This document shows positions 1-7,679 of a DNA stretch of 53,058 nt, one piece after another; position 1 is the first letter of the stretch, and every line of letters starts with the position of its first letter. The position numbers and the translations under genes are program-made. The notes below the pieces were generated by a model that searched no databases, was not told where the DNA came from, and saw only the letters and a list, made by a program, of their open reading frames with translations. Origin of the DNA: Ruminococcus sp. (lineage in GTDB: Bacteria; Bacillota; Clostridia; Oscillospirales; Ruminococcaceae); assembly GCA_029060755.1 (NCBI GenBank), contig JAIDTI010000041.1, positions 1 to 53,058 on the forward strand. Direction: 5' to 3'.

Positions 1-584
1 CCTCTGTCTGTTCTGCTTCTAATATGCCAAAGGGCTTTTTATGCCTACTTGACTGATTTTTTCTGTCGAACTCACGTCGTATTAGTGATTACGAGTGTGT
101 AACATTCTTTGAAATAAAAAAGAGTAAAGATAATCAGACCAGTATTGAAGAGTGTATTGATGAGATCAAGCTCTCAGGTGGTGACAATATCAATCGTTCT
201 CCTGTTCGCAATAATTATGATGCCCTTTGGCATGAATATACCACAACGGACGATCCGGAAACGTTGATGATGGTAATGCGGCAAATTCTCGAATACTACT
301 TCATTCAAATGGTAGGATTTAAAAGTGGCAATCTGCGACATGAGTTACTGGATGTTAACGAAAAAGAATTTGTGAAGAAATTAGATGACGGTACGGAAGA
401 CCGGACGGATTATATTGCAGCATCAGCAATGATCGCTATGCTCAATGTCGGTGCTACCGGTTTTAATGACGGCTTATACTATGATTCCTCTGCGGTAAAT
501 ATTTCTGATCTCCACTCAGTGTTCGAACGGATATTTAAGGTATTGCATCAGGAACAGCACTTAAAAATGATGATAGAAAGATAA
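1..584 (+). pseudogene. C-terminal remnant of an AAA_13 / RloC-like ATPase, frameshifted
   Basis: The open frame from 57 to 584 encodes the C-terminal part of the AAA_13 family (PrrC/RloC-like anticodon nuclease or DNA-damage ATPases). Visible family features are the block around NNYDALWHEY (about 210-240), the helical stretch RQILEYYF and the closing FERIFKV..HQEQHLKMM. Before position 57 this frame hits a TGA at 54-56, but frame 1 is open from base 1 and joins sensibly if the T6 run at 57-62 had one more T. I therefore read a one-base deletion in a homopolymer. The start lies outside the window. Intact proteins carry an N-terminal ABC-type ATPase and a coiled coil, none of which is here. 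Family recognition is by residue pattern only. It could be a real decayed gene or a sequencing indel. Confidence 0.6.
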
Positions 585-614
585 CGCAAATAATGTATAA
601 GGAGCAACCAGGAT

Positions 615-1712
615 ATGAACGCTAAACTTGAAGAAGAAGCAAGAAAACTTTCAGAGGAGAAAGGATTGCCTTTTGAATATGTAAAGCAGATGCTTGAATT
701 TGCAGAACGGGCTGCGGATAATTCAATTGATTTTCCTGAACTGCCCAAGCCGCGTCCTATTCCTGAAAATACAGTTATACTTTGGGCGGAAGAAGCAAGT
801 GAACTGTTCAAACAAATTATGTCGCCTATCAGCACACCTTTTCCACCTGTGTACACTTCAACTGCAAGCAGCTACTCTCGTACAAGGAAAAAGATAGTGA
901 AAAACATTGGTTGCCCTCACACGGAAGAACCGCCGGATTCTATCATGGAGTATATTCACGGTGAAAACGGAAATGCGATCTTGATACGCAGAGAATTAAT
1001 TGCAGATCTGCCCGTCCACAGTGAACATGAGCTGCATATTCATTTTGAGCATTTTTTCTGGCACGAGCTGGGGCACTTTTATGCTATTAATGCAGAAACC
1101 GATAATATTCACCGCTATAATGCACCTGGTCTGGTTGATGATTCTCCTGTGTATGATGCTGCAATAGACGGCTGTGGTTTAAGTAGCAAACGCAGAAAAC
1201 AGGAAGGATACTGGTTCTGGCAGGAGTTTATTGCAGAGGTCATTGCAAATCATGTAAGCTATACGATTCGTTCCAGCGGCGACAGCTATCATCCGGAACT
1301 GATTGATTGGACAGTAGATGTCTGGGGCGGTATTCCGGAGCAGCTATGTAATCTTCTTGATGAAACTTTTTTCTATTATCCAAGCACATTAGACGAATAT
1401 ACGCTTGCTCATTATTTTGCCAAACTCCTCACGGACGATTTTACAATGCTGTATGTAAAAGCTGCTAACGAATGCAAGCTGAAAATACATAGTGGTGCTT
1501 ATCCTGACGAAAAGATAGAGCCGACTTGTATCTCTGATCTGCCGGATGACTTTCAGCCACATATATGGAGATTGCATGAGATACTATTGAAGCAATTTAA
1601 CAAGGAACAATTCTGGCTTATGGACGAGGATACTCTGAAGAAGATAGGCTCTTGCATCGGGGATATGATGATCGAGAAGGTAAAAGAGATGGCAAGTTGG
1701 GACGAGAAATGA
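615..1712 (+). CDS. HExxH zinc metallopeptidase-like protein, unknown family
   Basis: A 365-aa soluble protein with a clear zincin signature, HELGH at residues 150-154, inside a predicted helix (FFWHELGHFYA). A second helix EFIAEVIA, with Glu208 about 54 residues later, could give the third zinc ligand. There is no signal peptide or membrane segment, so it should be cytoplasmic. The start ATG at 615 has AAGGAG about 10 bases upstream. It follows the AAA_13 remnant by 30 bases and is followed by two small genes in the same direction, so the three look co-transcribed. Substrate is unknown. HExxH proteins of this size occur near mobile elements and defence genes (ImmA-like peptidases), but I do not see the ImmA domain, so the role is open. 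Confidence 0.7.
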   Translation: MNAKLEEEARKLSEEKGLPFEYVKQMLEFAERAADNSIDFPELPKPRPIPENTVILWAEEASELFKQIMSPISTPFPPVYTSTASSYSRTRKKIVKNIGCPHTEEPPDSIMEYIHGENGNAILIRRELIADLPVHSEHELHIHFEHFFWHELGHFYAINAETDNIHRYNAPGLVDDSPVYDAAIDGCGLSSKRRKQEGYWFWQEFIAEVIANHVSYTIRSSGDSYHPELIDWTVDVWGGIPEQLCNLLDETFFYYPSTLDEYTLAHYFAKLLTDDFTMLYVKAANECKLKIHSGAYPDEKIEPTCISDLPDDFQPHIWRLHEILLKQFNKEQFWLMDEDTLKKIGSCIGDMMIEKVKEMASWDEK

Positions 1713-1727
1713 GTTTTTCAGAAAGGC

Positions 1728-1979
1728 GTGTACGAGCGTATGATACCTATTACAATAACTGAATTTGTAAAGCAAAAAGTAGAATCCAATCCGGACACAG
1801 ATGCTGAAACTTTAATTGCAAACTGCAAAGAAACGCTCAAAGCTAAACACTGTGGTGCCGCCTGCATAATCTGCAACTCACCAATCTGGGCGGCAGGCTC
1901 GGCAATCACAGGGACTTATATGTGTTTCACCTGTATGACCGGTGAGATAGATGACAGTGAAGATTATGAAATCGAATGA
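1728..1979 (+). CDS. Small four-cysteine putative zinc-binding protein
   Basis: An 83-aa protein with two cysteine pairs, CIIC and CFTC, separated by about 18 residues, preceded by another cysteine (HCGAAC). This is the layout of a small zinc ribbon or treble-clef knuckle. The N-terminal half is a charged helix (FVKQKVESNPDTDAETL). The start is uncertain: GTG at 1728 sits only one base after a GAAAGG, whereas ATG at 1740 is about 14 bases from it. It lies 15 bases after the metallopeptidase gene and its stop overlaps the next ribosome binding site, so translation is probably coupled. Function unknown. Confidence 0.5.
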   Translation: MYERMIPITITEFVKQKVESNPDTDAETLIANCKETLKAKHCGAACIICNSPIWAAGSAITGTYMCFTCMTGEIDDSEDYEIE

Positions 1980-1992
1980 GGAGTACTGAAGC

Positions 1993-2214
1993 ATGAGTGA
2001 GAGAATAATCGACCGCAATACCTATCGCTCCATAAAGAAAATGTCCCGTGAGGAACTTCAAGGCTTTCTTTTGCGTTACGCAGAAAATCTGACGAAGGAC
2101 AGTCCTGTCATTGACTTGCAGAAACTGGAACATGATATCAAGTCCATAAAGGGTATTGGAGAAAAACGAGCCGAAGAAGTGACGGCTGTCATAGAACGCC
2201 ACTTGGGGGTATAA
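1993..2214 (+). CDS. Small helix-hairpin-helix protein
   Basis: A 73-aa protein whose C-terminal half reads as a helix-hairpin-helix: I-KGIGEKRAEEV at about residues 51-64, the GIGxxxA turn typical of non-sequence-specific DNA or RNA backbone binding. The N-terminal half is helical and charged. The start ATG at 1993 has an excellent site (GAGGAG at 1978-1983, nine bases away). The upstream stop lies inside that site, so the gene is part of the same transcription unit as the cysteine protein and the metallopeptidase. Family not recognised beyond the HhH motif. Confidence 0.6.
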   Translation: MSERIIDRNTYRSIKKMSREELQGFLLRYAENLTKDSPVIDLQKLEHDIKSIKGIGEKRAEEVTAVIERHLGV

Positions 2215-2229
2215 AAAATACAAGAAAAT

Positions 2230-2317
2230 CTCTAAAAACTTTCGATTTTGACAAAAACAAGCACTGTTTTTTCCTATCTTACGTTGACACAAAAAATCAA
2301 AAATAGGGTTTTTAGAG
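2230..2317. repeat. 88-bp palindromic element with 10-bp perfect ends
   Basis: CTCTAAAAAC at 2230-2239 is matched by its exact complement GTTTTTAGAG at 2308-2317. Inner arms also partly pair (CGATTTTG against CAAAAAATC). It could be a terminator for the preceding three-gene unit or a small MITE-like element. There is no clear target duplication. Confidence 0.35.
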
Positions 2318-2348
2318 GCTATCACAAATAAAATTACTTCTACACCCC

Positions 2349-2377
2349 TTGCATTTCCACTCTAAACATGGTATACT
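2349..2377 (+). promoter_or_regulatory. Sigma-A promoter of the Rpn-like gene
   Basis: TTGCAT at 2349-2354, a 17-base spacer, then TATACT at 2372-2377. It lies 26 bases before the start codon at 2403. Confidence 0.6.
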
Positions 2378-2402
2378 ATAAATAATAAGGAGCGTGATCC
2401 AC

Positions 2403-3233
2403 ATGGATAAAGCAGAAAAAATCGTCATGCTGAAGCTTGATGTGATATTCAAGCGAGTTTTTGGTGACGAGAAGAATAAGGATATTATTGTAGCATTCAT
2501 CTCCGACCTGCTTGAAATACCACGCAGCAGCATCAGGAGTATTTACATCAACAATGTAGAACTTACTCCGGAATTCTTTGATCAGAAATTCAGCAGACTG
2601 GATTTGAAACTCGATGTGGACGGCAGAATTGTGAACATTGAAATGCAGGTCAACAAAGAGGAAGATTTAAAGGAAAGAACACTTTTTTACTGGTCAAAGC
2701 TCTACAGCGAGGAACTGAAAGCCGGAGATGAATACGAAAATCTCAAGCAAACAATATGCATCAATATCATCAATTTTGAAATTTTCAAATGCGAGGATTA
2801 TCATTCTCATTTCAAGGTGATGGAAAGCGAACGACATGAGGTTCTCACAGATAAATTTGCGATTCATTTCTTTGAATTGAAAAAGCTTGGAAACTATAAA
2901 AAGAATAAGCGTATGGAAGATTGGCTGAATCTTATTAATGCGGAAACGGAGGGCGATCTTATGGCAATTCAGCAGAACACAAGTATTCCGGAAGTACAGC
3001 AGACCATCGTGATGCTCAGAAAGCTCAATGCAGATGAGCGAGTACGGCAGGAGGCGTTCTACCGTGAGAAAAGGTTGCATGACGAGGCAAGTGCACTGGG
3101 GAGTGCGAGACGTGAGGGGGAGGCAAAGGGTATAGTAAAAGGCAGAGCTGAAAGAGATGTGGAAATTGCTGACACAATGCGAAAAAAAGGCTATACCGAA
3201 GAACAGATCAAGGATTTGCTTGGTGACGCATAA
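2403..3233 (+). CDS. Rpn family PD-(D/E)XK nuclease / putative transposase
   Basis: The 276-aa product matches the Rpn/PDDEXK_2 family, recombination-promoting nucleases related to transposase_31. It opens with the conserved LKLDVIFKRVFGDEKNKD stretch (about residues 9-26). The catalytic core is RLDLKLDV...GRIVNIEMQ, giving the Asp and Glu-x-Gln pair of a PD-(D/E)XK active site. The C-terminus is a charged helical tail (EGEAKGIVKGRAERD) ending in a short KKGYTEEQI motif, also typical. I prefer ATG at 2403 over GTG at 2394 because AAGGAG at 2387-2392 is ten bases from 2403 and only one from 2394. Such genes are often present in many copies per genome. The gene looks intact and stands alone between its own promoter and the IS66 insertion. 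Confidence 0.85.
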   Translation: MDKAEKIVMLKLDVIFKRVFGDEKNKDIIVAFISDLLEIPRSSIRSIYINNVELTPEFFDQKFSRLDLKLDVDGRIVNIEMQVNKEEDLKERTLFYWSKLYSEELKAGDEYENLKQTICINIINFEIFKCEDYHSHFKVMESERHEVLTDKFAIHFFELKKLGNYKKNKRMEDWLNLINAETEGDLMAIQQNTSIPEVQQTIVMLRKLNADERVRQEAFYREKRLHDEASALGSARREGEAKGIVKGRAERDVEIADTMRKKGYTEEQIKDLLGDA

Positions 3234-3281
3234 TTTGGCAAAATTTCAGCGGACACAATTGCCGTCAAAGGTGGTATAAAA

Positions 3282-3330
3282 ATAGCGGCTGTGGTAGAGA
3301 TGAACTTTCTCTATTTCCACAGCCGTTATA
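3282..3330 (-). terminator. Displaced terminator of the VanZ-like gene
   Basis: An imperfect hairpin with arms near GCGGCTGTGG and CCACAGCCG, loop about 3301-3308, followed on the minus strand by TATTTTTA. On the minus strand it lies just past the point where the VanZ-like gene (5930-6265) would have ended before the IS66 insertion, so it is probably that gene's original terminator, now 2.5 kb away. It could also terminate the Rpn gene. Confidence 0.5.
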
Positions 3331-3383
3331 TAATTACGGTTATTGCTTTAGCAATTGAAACTGTTACAGTTCATAGTAGGGCT

Positions 3384-3391
3384 GCAAGTTT
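3384..3391. repeat. IS66 target-site duplication, left copy (GCAAGTTT)
   Basis: GCAAGTTT directly abuts the left end of the element and is repeated exactly at 5934-5941. Eight bases is the duplication length known for the IS66 family. Confidence 0.95.
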
Positions 3392-3406
3392 GTAAGCGTA
3401 AAATAA
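3392..3406 (+). repeat. IS66 left terminal inverted repeat
   Basis: GTAAGCGTAAAATAA, exact complement of 5919-5933 and of the internal copy at 5891-5905. Confidence 0.9.
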
Positions 3407-3534
3407 ATCCACGACTTCCAAACAATTGAACTTTGGTGTATAATAAAGTCCAAGCAACTCTATAGAGCGGATCAGAAAATCTAAGTTAGTCTATAGAGTG
3501 TGTTGTATCAAATTAGACACAGGAGGAAAAGAAA

Positions 3535-3855
3535 ATGGAAGAAACAACAACAGCCATTACCGCAGTGAAGCAGGAAATCAGGATGCGTGACTGGGCAGAG
3601 CAGATTGAAGCGCAGCAGGCAAGCGGAATGACAGTAAAGAAGTGGTGTGAAGAGAACGGAATCAACCCCAAGACATATTATTATCATCTTCGGAAACTCC
3701 GTGAGAAATGTGTAGCATCAGCACCAGCAATCGTACCTTTAGCAGTGCCAAAACAAACTGACGGAATCCATATTGAGAAGAATGGCTTGCAGATCTCATT
3801 GCCCGTGGATACGCCGGCGGAAACACTGATTGCACTGGTACATGAATTATGCTGA
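3535..3855 (+). CDS. tnpA: IS66 accessory protein TnpA
   Basis: A 106-aa protein of the IS66 OrfA (TnpA) type. It has a helix-turn-helix-like region with WAEQIEAQQASGMTVKKWCEENGI (quoted in part) and the characteristic NPKTYYYHLRKLR that follows it (about residues 44-60). This protein helps DNA recognition in transposition. The start ATG at 3535 has AGGAGG upstream. Its stop overlaps the tnpB start (ATGCTGA at 3849-3855), the usual translational coupling in IS66. This is the only one of the three IS genes without a visible lesion. Confidence 0.9.
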   Translation: MEETTTAITAVKQEIRMRDWAEQIEAQQASGMTVKKWCEENGINPKTYYYHLRKLREKCVASAPAIVPLAVPKQTDGIHIEKNGLQISLPVDTPAETLIALVHELC

Positions 3856-4205
3856 ACAACCTTGCGCCCGATCAGCAGACATATATTGTTACAGGATACA
3901 CTGGTCTTCGGCGTTCCATAGACGGACTTGCGACAATTGTTCAGGCACAGTTACAGCTTGATCCGTACAGTACAGCATTATTTTTGTTCTGCGGCAGACG
4001 GTGTGACCGCATCAAGGGACTGCTCTGGGAAGGTGACGGATTTTTGCTTCTATACAAAAGGCTCGACAATGGAAAGTTTCAATGACCGCATAATGAAACC
4101 GAAGCGTTACTGCTTACAACACAGCAGAGACGATGGCTGCTTGAGGGATTAAAAATTGATCAACCGAAAGCTATACAGGAAGGTCGCAGAAGTGCCGTTT
4201 ATTAA
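3849..4205 (+). pseudogene. tnpB: IS66 TnpB, one nonsense mutation
   Basis: Family features are visible from the start: a GYTGLRRSIDGL block and FCGRRCDRIKGLLWE, then LLYKRLDNGKFQ. In IS66 TnpB (about 115-118 aa) the next residue is Trp (FQWP). Here the codon at 4083-4085 is TGA, a G-to-A change from TGG. Past it the same frame continues as PHNETEALLL to a natural end at 4203-4205, giving the expected 118-residue length. So the gene is full length apart from the single stop, and is predicted inactive unless read through. Confidence 0.9.
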
Positions 4206-4297
4206 TGCGGATTTTTTGAAAATCGAAGATTTTACTTGTCCTTTCGGGCGTTTTGTGCTATAATATATACAGTACAAAACGAAGGTCGGTGAGCAGA

Positions 4298-5829
4298 ATG
4301 TCTGGACAGAACTTAACAAAAAATGAACAATTACTGGCACAAGAAAATTCTGCGCTCCGAAATGAAAATGCAATTCTCAAAGAACAGCTTGCCCTTTTGC
4401 AGGAACAGCTTGACTGGCTGAAAAAACAGTTTTTCGGCAGAAAGACCGAACAGACCTCTGTCATCATGGATGGCGGTACACAGCTTTCACTGTTTCCGGA
4501 AGAAAATGAGCAAGCTGTTTCTGTTTCCGAAAATACGATCACTGTTCCTGAACATCAGCGCAAGGCAAAGCGTACACATGACGAATGGATGAGTAACTTG
4601 CCGGTCAAAGAAGTGCGGCATGAAGAGGATGATCCGGTTTGCGAAAAGTGCGGTGCGGAGATGAGAGAAATCGGTGAAGAAAAGGTGTATGACGAGCTTG
4701 TCTATGTTCCGGGAGAATTCTATGTCCGCCGTCATATTGCAAAGAAATACAAGTGTAAGAAGTGTGGGCAGAACCCTTAGAACGATGCAAATCATACGGA
4801 TGACATCGAGAAGTGCAATATCCGCTGTGCTGCATATCCGCAGCAATGATCCCTCACAGCTTTTGCTCGCCGGAATTAGCTGCGCATATTATCTATGAAA
4901 AATTCGCAAAGGCAGTTCCGCTTTACCGGCAGGAGAAGGACTTTAACTCCAAGGGTGTCCCACTCCTCAGAGCAACCATGTCGAATTGGGTCTGTATTAC
5001 TGCGGAGCAATGGTGTTTGCCTGTTTACGAGAAAATGAGAACGCTGTTAATTGCAGGAAACATCATTCATGCTGATGAAAGCGTGCTTCAGGTGCTGCAT
5101 GAAGCAGGCAGGAAATCAACGACTGATTCAAGGATGTGGGTTTACTGTAACGGTAAAATGAATGACCGCAGCGTAATTATCTTTGAATACCAGCAGACGA
5201 GAGGAGGAATCTATCCTGCCAGATTCCTCAAAGGCTTCACAGGTTTCCTGATATGCGACGGCTATGACGCATACAATTCAGTGACAGGTACAAAGCGATG
5301 TGGTTGTTGGACGCACACGAGAAGATATTTTGTAGAAGCACTTCCGAAGGATAAGTCTGCTTACAGCACATCCGTTGCAGCAAAAGCGGTAAATTTCTGC
5401 GACAGGATCTACCATGAAGAAGGATTACTGGCAGAACTGACCGCTGAAGAAAGATACAAACAGCGTCTTGTAAAGGTGAAAACATTGCTTGATGCTTTCT
5501 TTTCATGGCTTAATGCACAAAACATCAGCGGAAAAGGCAAACTGGCAAAAGCAGTGGGATATGCACTGAATGAAAAGAAATATCTCTACACATTTTTAGA
5601 TGATGGTAATGTACCGATCGATAACAATCGTGCCGAGAATTCTATTCGTCCGTTTGCAGTTGGTCGCAAGAACTAGCTGTTCAATAATACAGAGCGCGGT
5701 GCAAAGTGCAGCTCTATTCTGTATTCGATCATCTCTACGGCTCAGGCTAACAGACTGGACGCTGAAAAATACTTGACCGAGTTGTTCTCAAAACCGAATG
5801 GCACAATTCTTTTGCCATGGAAAAACTAA
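4298..5829 (+). pseudogene. tnpC: IS66 transposase TnpC, two stops and a frameshift
   Basis: From ATG 4298 the product starts as IS66 TnpC: a leucine-zipper helix, LKKQFFGRKTEQ, and the zinc-binding CEKCG...CKKCG region. A TAG at 4778-4780 interrupts right after CKKCGQNP. The frame goes on (DDIEKCNIRCAAYPQ) to about 4848, where a one-base loss shifts into the frame that carries IPHSFCSPELAAHII, the DDE domain (IIHADESVLQVL, ICDGYDAYNSV) and the closing DNNRAENSIRPF. A second TAG at 5674-5676 replaces the Trp of VGRKNW. The tail then runs to the true end at 5827-5829 (LLPWKN). The DDE residues themselves are intact, so the lesions are recent point changes. Confidence 0.9.
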
Positions 5830-5840
5830 TACACTCTTAA

Positions 5841-5869
5841 CCTCGCTGTGTTTTTCGGCGAGGTCTTTT
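5841..5869 (+). terminator. Terminator at the end of the IS66 genes
   Basis: Hairpin CCTCGCTG / CGGCGAGG followed by TCTTTT, 12 bases after the tnpC stop. Confidence 0.75.
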
Positions 5870-5877
5870 ACTGCTGT

Positions 5878-5933
5878 AATTAAACGCAGGTTATTTTACG
5901 CTTACAATTAAATGCGGGTTATTTTACGCTTAC
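5878..5933. repeat. Tandem duplication of the IS66 right end (2 x 28 bp)
   Basis: Two adjacent 28-bp units, 5878-5905 and 5906-5933, differ at two positions. Each ends in TTATTTTACGCTTAC, the terminal inverted repeat, so the element carries two right ends in tandem. The outer one abuts the target duplication. Confidence 0.85.
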
Positions 5934-6265
5934 GCAAGTTTCCACGCAACCATACCTATCATTATTCCTACCATGTTCCACCCAACATCTTTAAGGCTGA
6001 AATGCCGTTCGTTCTTCAGCAGCGATTTTGTAGCTTCGTCTATAATTGCCCACAAAATGACCACTATACTTATCCAAGGTGATATGAATAAAGAGAGAAA
6101 TGTAAGGACAGCGAAGAAACCAATGTGTGCGCCAGTGCGGATGAGATATTCGTTCAGATGTAGATGTTCTGACAGAGTTCTGCTTTCCATGCCTGACTTC
6201 CTTCTATTTTGGTGGCTGAGGTAAACCTCTATGATGAACACAACTGTGAACAGGATGATTTTCAT
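5930..6265 (-). CDS. VanZ-like membrane protein, 3' end altered by IS66
   Basis: A 111-aa membrane protein with an N-terminal helix (IILFTVVFIIEVYLSHQ) and the VanZ-type pattern of helices plus IIDEATKSLL and SLKDVGWNMVGIMIG (about residues 78-106), corresponding to the DE...D..NN signature of the family. VanZ proteins are associated with glycopeptide resistance or envelope processes; the reaction is unknown. The start at 6265 has AAGGGAG upstream. The last codon and stop (GCG TAA) are made of target duplication plus IS66 inverted repeat. Without the insertion the frame reads on as Ala-Ala-Leu-Leu-stop in the sequence left of 3384, so only about three residues were lost and the protein may still work. 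Confidence 0.7.
   Translation of the reverse strand: MKIILFTVVFIIEVYLSHQNRRKSGMESRTLSEHLHLNEYLIRTGAHIGFFAVLTFLSLFISPWISIVVILWAIIDEATKSLLKNERHFSLKDVGWNMVGIMIGMVAWKLA
5934..5941. repeat. IS66 target-site duplication, right copy
   Basis: GCAAGTTT, identical to 3384-3391, immediately outside the right inverted repeat. Confidence 0.95.
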
Positions 6266-6524
6266 TTCTACTATCTCCCTTACTGATATATGATATCTTA
6301 TTGATAACTTATACGGTTATCTATACCATTAAACCATAAGTTTTCATACATAGCAAGGGGAATGAGGGAGAATTAAGAATTCGTTCACAGTGTTCGGGCA
6401 GATTTGACAAGAAGATTATGTGGTTTCCTTCATAGCACTCGCCGTACTCTATATGTTCATACTGGTCACGGACTATTTCGATGAATTCCTTCTTCAGCTT
6501 TTCAATTCTAATGTTTTCCCTCTT

Positions 6525-7418
6525 TTATTGTACAGAATTATTCGATTCCTTATCATTCACTCTGACACTGTTTTTATTTTCTTTCTCAATAAGCTGCTTT
6601 AGTATTGGTTCAAAATCTTTAAGTTTTCTTGCGTGAATCACAACACCCAAATTATTAGGTATTTGAATGACTGAAATAGGCTTTTTCACAGTAGGTACAT
6701 CTATTATTTGAAATTCTCCTGTCGTTGTGTGTTGAGCCACAGCGTACACGATTCCAACTAATTTAATTCGACTTCCTGCACATATTCCTCCGTTTGCTAG
6801 AGGAAATGTCCCTTGATTAAAAATGTATACCGGTGAACCGCTTGAACCGCCAAATATCGCTGCATCAATTAAGAAAGTAGGGGTATCGTTAAAATCCAAC
6901 TGTAGAGAAGTTGCAGTTATTCCACGACGAACAATAGGGCGATTATTTATAGCATCCCAAATTCCATCCGGATAACCTATTACTGTTATTTCTTCTATAC
7001 ATGTTATGTCATTATCAATCTAATGCTGTGTTGGAATCATATCTACATTGCAATAAGTACACAAAATATTGTAGCCTTTTGATAACAGTTCTTCACATAT
7101 GCTAGCAATCGGAAGAATGCACAAATCCACATTGTTATCAGGATGATGTATCCAACGTGATTCAAATCTGTCCAATCTATATTCACAAAACTTACCTTTT
7201 ACTATCTCGCCATTAGACTCTCTTAATGAAAAGCGCAATTTACCAATAATGGCGTTTTTTATAACATGCTTATTAGTTACTATAACTGGAACTGAACTTT
7301 CTTCTCTTTCTAGAAACTGAAAAAAGAAACCGGTTCCTGTTGATATTCCATCTCGGCATTCACATTCAATTCGAATAGTTGAATAAAGCAACAACTCAGA
7401 TGCATTCATTTTATCCAC
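6525..7418 (-). pseudogene. Trypsin-like serine protease with one in-frame stop
   Basis: The frame from 7418 down to 6525 is 298 codons with a single internal TAG at codon 133 (7020-7022); no frameshift is needed. The first part carries GTGFFFQF and TNKHVI (His51) and the Asp of NVDLCILPI (Asp98). The second part carries GGSSGSPV with the catalytic Ser. Together these form a complete chymotrypsin-fold triad. There is no signal peptide, so a cytoplasmic role is likely. The region between the halves (ITVIGYPDGIWD) is conserved-looking protease sequence, which shows that the stop is a lesion or sequencing error and not two genes. Substrate unknown. Confidence 0.8.
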
Positions 7419-7575
7419 AGTTTTTCTAGTCTCCTTCTTAAATTAGAATTATGTAATAGCCCTTCTTCATTTCGTAAATATGCTCGTAAATTATTTTTAA
7501 AATCCCGACTTGCATATGGGGTGTAGGATTTTCTAAATCAATGAAATGTAGCCGTTTTGACTTTTAAAAACATAC

Positions 7576-7620
7576 AATTTAGGATTTCAAAATCCTAAAA
7601 TTGCTTTTTGCAAGCAAAAA
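7576..7620 (-). terminator. Putative terminator of the polysaccharide operon
   Basis: Strong hairpin with arms AATTTAGGATTT and AAATCCTAAA, loop CAA. On the minus strand it is followed by a T-rich stretch (TGTATGTTTTT). It lies about 80 bases after the stop of the last operon gene. A second small hairpin (TTTTTGC/GCAAAAA) lies just before it. Confidence 0.5.
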
Positions 7621-7679
7621 AATCGCCTTAAATGCGGTTATAATAAACCACATGTGCAAGTTGGGATTTATTATTTCAC

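Larger units (their letters stand above)
3392..5933 (+). mobile_element. IS66-family insertion sequence, complete but inactivated
   Basis: A 2542-bp element bounded by inverted repeats: GTAAGCGTAAAATAA at 3392-3406 and its exact complement at 5919-5933. GTAAGCG is the usual IS66 terminus. It is flanked by a perfect 8-bp duplication. It carries the three standard genes tnpA, tnpB and tnpC in order, but tnpB has one premature stop and tnpC two premature stops and one frameshift, so it cannot make a full transposase set. The insertion hit the last codons of a VanZ-like gene on the opposite strand. Confidence 0.95.

Noticed and set aside
2230..2317. A complete MITE with target duplication
   Set aside because: The ends pair well, but no matching flanking duplication is visible and a terminator role explains the palindrome equally well.
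3849..5829. Recoding of TGA or TAG as Trp, because two premature stops in the IS66 genes replace Trp codons
   Set aside because: Many genes in the window end in TGA and TAG in normal positions, and a frameshift and another stop accompany the changes. Decay is the simpler reading.
6420..6602. 60-codon plus-strand frame with hydrophobic residues
   Set aside because: It overlaps the 3' end of the serine-protease frame on the other strand, lacks a ribosome binding site and has no family features; treated as a chance frame.
6525..7418. Two separate genes for the two protease halves
   Set aside because: The halves share one frame with only a TAG between them and each holds part of one catalytic triad.
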